From the NCBI GenBank assembly GCA_001931905.2, contig MSJI02000274.1, positions 1-25,587 on the forward strand: a DNA stretch of 25,587 bases. The letters run 5' to 3'. The DNA is from Cladosporium sp. IMV 00045. Lineage: Eukaryota; Ascomycota; Dothideomycetes; Cladosporiales; Cladosporiaceae. Position numbers and translations under genes: made by a program. Shown in pieces: positions 19,186-25,587 of the stretch (positions are counted from its first letter, which is position 1; every line of letters begins with the position of its first letter). Under the pieces are notes generated by a model. It ran no database searches and had not been told where the DNA came from. It saw only the letters and a list, made by a program, of their open reading frames with translations.

Positions 19186-20047
19186 ATGCCCTCCATGATC
19201 ACCCGCTTCGCTTTCAGAGCACCCGCCATCACCGCCGCGCGCTCCGTCGGCGCTTCAAGGAGTTTCAGCGCTGGCGCGCGTGTCGCTGCTGGGAAGGAGA
19301 GCTCGTTGCGTAAGTCTTTCTGTTTTCCTGGCATTCTTTCTTGGCTGGTTGCTGCTGCTGCTGCTGTTGCTTGTCTGCTTGCTTGGATACCGTCTGGTAT
19401 ACGCGCAGCCGCCCAAAAGGGACCCGGTGAGAGCAGGCATGCATCGCATCGCATCGCTCTACGCTGGTAACTCTCTTGCGCTGCTGAAGGAGGTTGGGAG
19501 GTTGGGAGGTGGATGTGCTTTCCATCTGGCCTGAGAGTTTGGCTCTGCCTTTTCCTCTTCCACCGCGCTACTGCCCTTCCTCTGGCGGGCTTTTCATCTC
19601 TATGGACTTCCACATGTATTGCACAATGGCTGACGATATGTTTGCCTCCCAACAGACAACGAAACCCGCCCTCAGGAAGCCGAGAACCTCAAGCAGCAGC
19701 AGCTGAAAGAGCAGAAGGAAGGCAAGGGAGAGTGGAAGGAGGGCTTGGCTAGTGATAGTGAGAGTGCGGTGAGTCTTCTTCTCCCTCTGATGAGGTCCTC
19801 TTGCATGGTCGTCTTGAGCTGTTGTCCGTTTGGGGTATTCCGAGGGCACAGAGGCAATCCGCTACATGCCTCTTGAGTGGTTCCTGGAGCTTTTTCAAAC
19901 TTTCCGATTTGAGAACTGAGCTGATGTGTATTTCTTTCCCCCCTAAAGGTCAAGGCCGACCGTGGCGATCAGAAAGACTCGAAGAAGTCCATCAAGGAAA
20001 TGCAGCAGGATACCGCTACTAAGGCGCAGAAGGAGGGTAAGCCTTGA
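19186..20047 (+). CDS. Small probably mitochondrial protein of a conserved fungal type, 111 residues, three exons
   Basis: Join of 19186-19309, 19656-19768 and 19949-20047. The introns are 346 nt (phase 1) and 180 nt (phase 0). Both use GTAAGT/GTGAGT donors, with acceptors CAACAG and CTAAAG. The start context CCACCATGCC is strong. The N-terminus MPSMITRFAFRAPAITAARS followed by VGASRSFSAGARV is Arg/Ser/Ala-rich and acid-free, a mitochondrial presequence. RSFSAG resembles a processing region. The mature part is very polar and helical: KESSLHNETRPQEAENLKQQ, GKGEWKEGLASDSESAVKAD, then a Lys/Asp/Gln-rich tail. The GEWKE-LASDSESA-KADRG block is a pattern I recall from small conserved fungal mitochondrial proteins whose function I do not know. 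Joining the exons restores it exactly, which supports the intron calls. The introns are much longer than others here. Confidence 0.88.
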
Positions 20048-20884
20048 AAAGGTGATACCTCGAAGGATGTGGCCTGATGAGAGTATGGGATAAGAGCTGG
20101 GATGGGAGATGGGAACGTGCTTTTGTGATATTCGAGATATCAGGCATGGGAGGGACGGTTCGGTGCGGTTGTGAAATACCTACCACCAGCAGCACCGAGG
20201 AGAGGGACGGAGAGGGAGGCAGCACTGGGTGGACATGATATACGCGATTCTTGTATGATTGTATCTCTATTTTCCAGTTTGGATTACTTCACTTGGGTGC
20301 GTGGATTTGAGGAAGCTTTGCTACTGTGCTGTTGCCCTTGTTCACGGGACGAGGCATCAAATAGCTGAGTGCTGTGCTTCGGCAGAGACTGGCCAAGAAG
20401 CCCGTCAGCCAACTTGTCTTTCATGTCGTCAGTCAGAAAAGTTGTCGAGTGGTCGATTCCAATCTTGTAATAAAGCAGCGTGGCATGCTTACAGATGCAT
20501 TCCTGAACGCCATGTTGGGTAGAAGCATTGCGGTTCAGCAGTGCATACCTTACGCAAACTGGAGCTGCAGATACCGCTCCTCACCCCTCTATTCTCTGGT
20601 ATTGTTAGATACGAGTAATGTGGATGTAGAGAAGGAGACACTTGATCTCATTGCTTCAGAAGCACAAGGTAAGGTATCTAGGGCGGCCACCAACATCCTC
20701 AATCCACATGCGGCGTTCCTCCACCCAAGCGGCAAAACAACCTGTGGAAAAAGCTCGGGGCGTTCTCGGCGTTTGCCTGTCCTTCCACCATCGCCACGAA
20801 CGAAGCATCAACTCCATCTCCGACTCCGACAACGAGACCAAGACCCAAACAGCTGAAACATCACACCGGTCTTTTCTATCCAAA
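20048..20884 (+). other. Intergenic region and leader of ELC1
   Basis: About 0.8 kb. A 160-codon frame (20374-20856) shows no domain and overlaps other frames, so it is left out. The last 150 bases, rich in C/A and ending CCAAAATGTC, look like the elongin C leader. Confidence 0.45.
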
Positions 20885-21428
20885 ATGTCAGAGCCGGGAG
20901 CGGAAAGCGACTACGTCACCCTCATCTCGTCGGACGGCTACTCGTTCGTCGTGCAGAGGTCGTCGGCCTGCATCAGCGGCGCGATTAAGAGGATGTTGGA
21001 TCCTTCTTGTATGTGTGCATACCTTACCTGAAGAGCTATTCCGAACGACGTGGGAGTGTCGATAGGAAGCAGACAAAAAACTGACAAATGAACCACAGAT
21101 GGCTTCGCCGAATCCAAAACAAACACATGTCGATTCGAGAATATCAAGTAAGTACCTTACCTACCTTACCTTCACCCACACACACAGACCATAGACGCTG
21201 ACAGTTCCATAATAGTGGCCTCGTCCTCGAAAAAGTCTGCGAGTACTTCTACTACAACGAAAAGCACAAGAACAGCAAAGACGTGCCGGATATCGACGTC
21301 CCTGCCGAGCTGTGTCTGGAGTTGCTCATGGCGGCGGATTATTTGAATGGTATGTTTCCTTCTTTGTCGGGGGTTTGCTGTGTTGTTGGTGAGGTGAGGC
21401 AGTGTGCTGATTTGTTGGTACAGTCTAG
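20885..21428 (+). CDS. ELC1: Elongin C (Skp1/BTB-fold E3 ligase adaptor), four exons
   Basis: Join of 20885-21008, 21099-21147, 21216-21349 and 21424-21428, giving 103 residues. Elongin C is the Skp1-like adaptor that links elongin A or other BC-box proteins to cullin in nuclear ubiquitin ligases, for example for stalled RNA polymerase II. Family features appear in order: YVTLISSDGYSFVVQR, ACISGAIKRMLDPS, YGFAESKTNTCRFENI, GLVLEKVCEYFYYNEKHKNS, and the C-terminal PAELCLELLMAADYLNV. These match the human protein's order of LISSDG, SGTIKAML, FAE, VCMYF and ELLMAANFL. Introns are 90, 68 and 74 nt with GTATGT/GTAAGT donors and CTGAC/CTGAT-type branches. The last exon has only five bases: TC finishing a Val codon, then TAG. 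Retaining the last intron would extend the frame with low-quality sequence, so splicing to the microexon is preferred. Confidence 0.93.
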
Positions 21429-22203
21429 GGTGGCATGGGGATTATGAGCGGTCGGCGAGCGTGGTGGCATGGATGGATGAATTGTCGGGTCACGCGAGTT
21501 GGTGGTTGGTGTTTTCTTGCATTGCATTGCTCTTTTCACGGAAGAGGTGAGCGAAGGTGTTTCGTGGCGTTTCGGTTTTCTTCTGTTTGGTGTCGTGCTT
21601 GGGCCGTTAGGGGTTTTCGTTCTACAACAGAGAAATACAACAGACTGGCCTTCACCTCGCGTCGAGTCCAGTCCAGTCTTGTCTAACTTGCTAAGAAACC
21701 AACATACTACCTTGAGCACCCGGAACGATTCATGCTGATCACGCGAGGAAGAGTGTTTGGTCCTCGTGTATGCATGCAGAGGGTAGAGGGAAGGTCTAAC
21801 AAAATAATGCTCATCAAAGGTATACTCTCTCGAACAGCGAAATCTCCCTCAGTTTCTTCCTTTTCTAGTAAGCCCTTCTCACGATTCAAGGACACCCACG
21901 ATACGACGTGTACGCATGCATGCAGAGACATCCAACGAGCAGGAGGAAGAAGGGCGGCGGCGACGTCAGCAGCAGAAGCACCTGCCCACCTTCTCTGAGC
22001 CGAGTCCTAAGGGGAGTTGTACACAATCTCGATGGAAGAGGAGGCACAAGGCATAGCCGAAAGGGAGAAAAGGAAAAAGGTATCAATACAAAAAGTCCCA
22101 ACCTAACCTACCTCGCTGGTCACGCCTCACAACACAGAGAAATATTATTTCCCGAATGTCCACCCGCCCGTCCGTTGCACCTTCGCACACGCCCGTTTGC
22201 GAT

Positions 22204-22259
22204 ACTCTTTTTTTTCTTTTCTTTCTCTTCTTTTCTTCTCTTCTTTTCTTTTCTTTTCG
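22204..22259 (+). repeat. Polypyrimidine (TTTTC-like) low-complexity run
   Basis: About 56 bases almost entirely T and C, dominated by TTTTC/TTCTC units. It is non-coding and lies between two convergent genes. Confidence 0.8.
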
Positions 22260-22686
22260 TATTTCATTTTCTTTCCAGCTTCACTTCCTGAGCAGATGAT
22301 AAGGATCATTTCCGCACTGTACACTGCACTAATCATCCAGAGTCTGAGACTCCATGACATTCTCTCTGCTTCCGCGAGTAGTTAGCTGTAGCTCACCACG
22401 CCACTTCGCAGCAGTAGAAGGGTGGCGGCGCAGTCAAGCGTAGTTGCAAAAAAGGCACAGAGATGAAACGGAACGGTAAAGACTAAAAGATCAAATAAAA
22501 TAGAGAAAAAGTAAAAACCGATTTTTGATATCTTCCAGGAAAAAAGTACAGACATCAAAGAGAAAAGGTTGGGTTGTTCGAGGGTATTTTGTCTCATCCC
22601 TCCACCATTCAGAATAGAGACAAGCCGCTGGATCCCGGGCTTCTGATTTAAGAAAAGAAAAAGGTGAGGAAGAAAAGCAAGCAGGC

Positions 22687-22786
22687 AAGCAAGCAAGCAA
22701 GAGCGGCCGTCCGCCCCTTCCGTCCCGCCGTCCAGGAACCTTTATTTCGCTTTCGAGTATTAGATCCGCTTCTTGCTTGCTTGCTT
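22687..22786. repeat. 16-bp inverted repeat of GCAA units with a 68-nt spacer
   Basis: AAGCAAGCAAGCAAGA (22687-22702) is the exact reverse complement of 22771-22786. Transcribed as part of the G-gamma 3' UTR it could form a long hairpin. Confidence 0.8.
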
Positions 22787-22955
22787 TGCGATCAGACATT
22801 GCTGAAGATTTGCAGTTCGAGTTTTGGGTTTTGGCTGTCGGTTTTGTCTTTGGGTTCGGGTGGCCAAGTTGTTTTGACTGCTGCTGCTGGAAAGGTTGTA
22901 ACCCGTCGTTTTATCATTTTGTTGTTCTTGTTGTCGTCTGTCCTCGGCGATAGTC

Positions 22956-23362
22956 CTACATCACTGTGCAGCAACCACTTTGTTGCTGAGGCGCGTAAGG
23001 GTCTTCACGCTTGTCGATCTGGTGGGAACGGATTAGTATGCTTGATCATGTGTTGAGGTCGTTTGGCAATGTTGGACTTACAGTTCCCCATCTGCTTGGG
23101 ACCATGAAGTCTTTGGGTTCCTTGTCGGTGAATGCGATGAGGCTGGGATGGTTGTCAGCAATGGATGTTGCACATATATACCAAGTACTCCACGGGCTGC
23201 AACATACTCAAGCGCGGCCTCAGACACGGGTATCCTTCTACGGTTAAGGTCTTCCTGCAGACGCTGGTTGAGTTCTGTGAGCCTTCTAAGCTTCAGCTCG
23301 GCCATTGACTGCTTCTTGCTCTTGCCATTGTCGTTGCTGCGAATCTCGTATGGGCTAGACAT
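22956..23362 (-). CDS. gng1: Heterotrimeric G-protein gamma subunit, three exons
   Basis: Minus-strand join of 23362-23208, 23142-23082 and 23018-22956, giving 92 residues. G-gamma pairs with G-beta as an obligate dimer at the plasma membrane and acts in pheromone, nutrient and development signalling. The N-terminus MSSPYEIRSNDNGKSKKQSM leads into the coiled-coil helix AELKLRRLTELNQRLQEDLN and then RRRIPVSEAAL. After intron 1 (65 nt, GTATGT...TTGCTGAC...CCCAG) comes LIAFTDKEPKDFMVPSRWGT. After intron 2 (63 nt, GTAAGT...ATACTAATCC...ACCAG) comes IDKREDPYAPQQQSGCCTVM. The end is a CaaX box (C89-T-V-M), expected to be farnesylated, with C88 next to it as a likely palmitoylation site. An in-frame ATG 81 bases upstream is ignored because the family starts near MSSPYEIR. 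Homologues are yeast Ste18 and Neurospora GNG-1. Confidence 0.96.
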
Positions 23363-23881
23363 GATGGCGATATTGAAGGTGTTGGTGGTAATGAGAGACT
23401 GGAAGAGCGCGCTGCTGGTGAGATTGAGGAAGGAGAGGAGCAACGGCGGGCGAGCGGCGGTCGGTCAAGTCGCGGTGTGCGGAATGATGACGAGGAGGAT
23501 GCTTTGCGCGAATATGCGTCGCGACAATGCAAAGAGAATGTGAAATGAGAGGGCCTGTCTGGCGCGAAGAGGCCGGGTCAGCTCCTGCAAAGTCAAGGGT
23601 CGCACGTCATGTCAAGTCTGGTTCGTGCGACATACCTCTTTTGCGTGTAGCGGGCCGGGGGTCAGCACTGCGAGGGCGAGGCGTGGGAGGAGGGTTGAGC
23701 GTATGCTCTCGCGAGGCACAACTGACACTGCGTCTGGCCGGGGTTGGAGGGGTGTGCGCGCGCGTGTGCGTGTGCAACGAGAGCTGAGGAGGGAGAGGGA
23801 GGGAGAGAGTGAGAGACAGCGAGGGATTGGCCGGCGAGAGAAGGCGACGGACACGCGCGGCAGTGGAGGAGGGATGGAGGA

Positions 23882-23908
23882 CAGCAGCAGCAGCAGCAGC
23901 AGCAGCAG
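23882..23908 (+). repeat. (CAG)9 microsatellite
   Basis: Nine uninterrupted CAG units in the divergent promoter region, about 520 bases upstream of the G-gamma start. Confidence 0.9.
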
Positions 23909-24005
23909 TTGCAGAGACCGAAGCTCGTGCAGGCTGTGAGGATTATCCTGTGACTGCGCGGGAGGAGTGCGGCGGGTGTCTCAGTGGGAGTGGTGGTAGA
24001 GAGAG

Positions 24006-24020
24006 CAGACAGACAGACAG
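24006..24020 (+). repeat. (CAGA)n short tandem repeat
   Basis: CAGACAGACAGACAG, nearly four units, in the same promoter region. Confidence 0.85.
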
Positions 24021-24781
24021 AATATAGGCGTCGTGCTATTCACGAACGATTGGAGAGAGAGAGCGAGAGGTCGGACGGAGCACAGCGAGCTCCACCCTCC
24101 TCCCATTCCCCCTGTCTCCTCGCTCCTTCACACAGACAGGCTCTAGCAGCAAGAACCATCGCGCGGGAAGCGCCATCTCCCGTGCTCTCCCGTCTCTCCC
24201 GTCTCTGCTAGTGGCTTTTCCTTTCACGCCTTCACTTACTCGCAGACTGCCAGACTCGCTGCTGCCGCCTCTCACACCGCTCGTATGTGTCTGTCTACCT
24301 CTGAGAAGACGGCCATTCCACATGTCTTGCATGCGCAGTAGGTATTTATTACTGCTTTCACTCTGGGCATATGCAGAGTGACGCTTTGTTTTGGCCCGCA
24401 TTTATTTATTCCCTGTATGTGGACTGTTTGTGTCGTGACTCACGTGTTTGGCCCTTCGCCGTCCCATCCCTCCCCCCCCTTGCACTATTGAATACTGCCA
24501 ATAGGGCAAGCCAGCTATAAGTCGCAGCTCAAGCTATAGATCTCAGATTGCACGTGACCTCACCCAACTTCTAGCAGCAAGGCCCGTGCGCCCGTTCGAA
24601 TTCGAGAGGTGAAAGTTATGTGCGTCGCTTCGACGTCGCCGTAGCAGCACGCCTAGGTCGACATCACCACCACCCACGCATCCAACGCGACATCTGCCAC
24701 GACCTGACCACGTCGTGAGCATCTCGAACTAATTCCTCTCCACCCGTCAACGCACCAGAGGAGGTCGCCCCCACCGCCAAC

Positions 24782-25587
24782 ATGCCTCCGCCGCCGCATA
24801 CCCGCCCGGAGAATGTTCTCAAGAGGGCCCAGGAGTTGATTGGCGTCAACCAGCAGCAGGCCGCCCTGTCCATCCTCCACGAGCATGTCACCTCCAAGAG
24901 GACGCGCAACAGCACCATCGCCGCTCTCGAGCCGGTGATGCTCCTCTTCGTCGAGCTTTGCGTCGACCTCAAGAAGGGCAAGGCCGCCAAGGATGGTCTC
25001 TACAACTACAAGAACACCAGCCAGAACACCAACGTCGCCACCATCGAGCTGGTCTTCCGCAAGTTCATCGACCTCGCCGAGGGCAAGGTCAAGGAGGCCC
25101 AGGCCAAGGCTGACGAGGTCTCTGGCGTGCAGTCCACCGACGCTCAGCTCGACAATGTCGGCGATCTCGAGGCCATGGAGACCCCGGAGTCCATCCTGCT
25201 CTCCACCGTTTCCGGCGAGCAGTCGCGCGACAGGACCGACCGCGCCATCGTCACCCCCTGGTTGAAGTTCCTGTGGGAGACTTACCGCACCGTTCTGGAT
25301 ATCTTCAAGAACAACGCCCGTCTCGAGGTCATGTACCAGACCACCGCTCACCAGGCCTTCGACTTCTGCAAGAAGTACACCCGCAAGACCGAGTTCAGGC
25401 GTCTGTGTGAGCTGCTGCGCAACCACTTGCAGAACGCTGCCAAGTACTCCCAGCAGGTCCACGCCATCAACCTCAGCGAGCCCGAGACTCTCCAGCGCCA
25501 CCTCGACACCCGTTTTCTCCAGCTGAACGTTGCCGTCGAGCTCGAGCTCTGGCAGGAGGCTTTCAAGAGTGTCGAGGACATTCACAC
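24782..25587 (+). CDS. TIF32: Translation initiation factor eIF3 subunit a, N-terminal part (runs off right edge)
   Basis: ATG at 24782 (GCCAACATGCC) opens a frame that stays open to the window edge (268 codons). eIF3a is the large scaffold subunit of eIF3, which binds the 40S ribosome and helps recruit the initiator tRNA complex and mRNA. The N-terminus [20 protein letters not shown] followed by [20 protein letters not shown] is the family signature. Further matches are [111 protein letters not shown] and [20 protein letters not shown]. This is the helical TPR-like region before the PCI domain, which lies beyond the window. No intron is needed. The long minus-strand frame opposite it is a by-product of the codon bias. 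Confidence 0.97.
   Translation, partial: MPPPPHTRPENVLKRAQELIGVNQQQAALSILHEHVTSKRTRNSTIAALEPVMLLFVELCVDLKKGKAAKDGLYNYKNTSQNTNVATIELVFRKFIDLAEGKVKEAQAKADEVSGVQSTDAQLDNVGDLEAMETPESILLSTVSGEQSRDRTDRAIVTPWLKFLWETYRTVLDIFKNNARLEVMYQTTAHQAFDFCKKYTRKTEFRRLCELLRNHLQNAAKYSQQVHAINLSEPETLQRHLDTRFLQLNVAVELELWQEAFKSVEDIH

Larger units (their letters stand above)
21429..22955. other. Convergent intergenic region between ELC1 and the G-gamma gene
   Basis: About 1.5 kb holding the 3' ends of two convergent genes. There is no supportable coding frame. It contains TGCATGCA-type sequence near 21771 and 21914, a long polypyrimidine run, and a 16-bp inverted repeat. Confidence 0.5.
23363..24781. promoter_or_regulatory. 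Divergent promoter region between G-gamma and eIF3a
   Basis: About 1.4 kb shared by two divergently transcribed genes. It contains GA-rich and G-rich low-complexity DNA, (CAG)9, a CAGA repeat, and CACGTG cores near 24442 and 24552. A CCTCCCCCCCC-like C-run lies near 24470. The last 130 bases before 24782 are the C/A-rich eIF3a leader. No coding frame is supportable. Confidence 0.55.

Noticed and set aside
20374..20856. 160-codon plus-strand frame upstream of elongin C
   Set aside because: No domain. It runs into the ELC1 leader and overlaps other equally plausible frames.
22382..22799. Two overlapping minus-strand frames of about 100 codons
   Set aside because: They lie in the 3' flank of the G-gamma gene, overlap each other in different frames, and include the GCAA inverted repeat and low-complexity DNA.
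24653..25585. 310-codon open frame on the minus strand opposite eIF3a
   Set aside because: It is an antisense by-product of strong G/C-ending codon bias in eIF3a, whose plus-strand product is unmistakable.

Overview
The window is nuclear DNA of a filamentous ascomycete (Pezizomycotina), most likely a dothideomycete of the Mycosphaerella type. That class-level placement is an inference from the flavour of the proteins; there is no marker gene to settle it. Support for the fungal call comes from short GT-AG introns (mostly 48-90 nt) with CTAAC/CTGAC-like branch sites, WSC-domain secreted protein architecture, a fungal G-gamma subunit ending in CCTVM, and dispersed intron-containing tRNA genes. 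Most conserved genes are short, split by introns and separated by 1-2.5 kb of non-coding sequence.

Layout, left to right. Positions 1-881 (minus) hold the N-terminus of the mitochondrial RNA polymerase Rpo41. Positions 2213-2352 (minus) hold an initiator tRNA-Met gene interrupted twice, once by a spliceosomal-looking GT-AG intron in the D arm. Positions 3524-4586 (minus) hold a three-exon short-chain dehydrogenase/reductase. Positions 6707-6958 (plus) hold a small Ser-rich orphan protein. Positions 8545-8647 (plus) hold tRNA-Lys(CUU) with a canonical intron. Positions 9168-13186 (plus) hold a large multi-exon secreted WSC/PAN-like/Ser-Thr-stalk gene that looks damaged. Positions 16265-16905 (plus) hold an orphan with the look of a conserved fungal protein. 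Positions 19186-20047 (plus) hold a small, probably mitochondrial, protein. Positions 20885-21428 (plus) hold elongin C. Positions 22956-23362 (minus) hold the heterotrimeric G-protein gamma subunit. From 24782 to the right edge (plus) lies the N-terminus of eIF3a. There is no operon or evident cluster; these are mostly housekeeping and signalling genes around one fast-evolving cell-surface gene.

The most unusual content is in intron architecture. (1) Removing a 56-nt GTAAGT...ACTAAC...AAAAG segment from the D arm of the initiator tRNA restores a textbook initiator tRNA cloverleaf, followed at once by a T6 Pol III terminator. (2) The WSC gene contains two twin introns (stwintrons, type D1,2). 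In each, excision of an internal intron creates the GTATGT donor of an outer intron, and only this two-step splicing keeps the WSC domain continuous. (3) The Ser/Thr stalk of the same gene is built from a run of small exons, all bounded by phase-2 introns placed inside Thr codons. The same gene carries a damaged donor, a +1 frameshift and an in-frame TAG, so it is probably a recent pseudogene or contains sequence errors.
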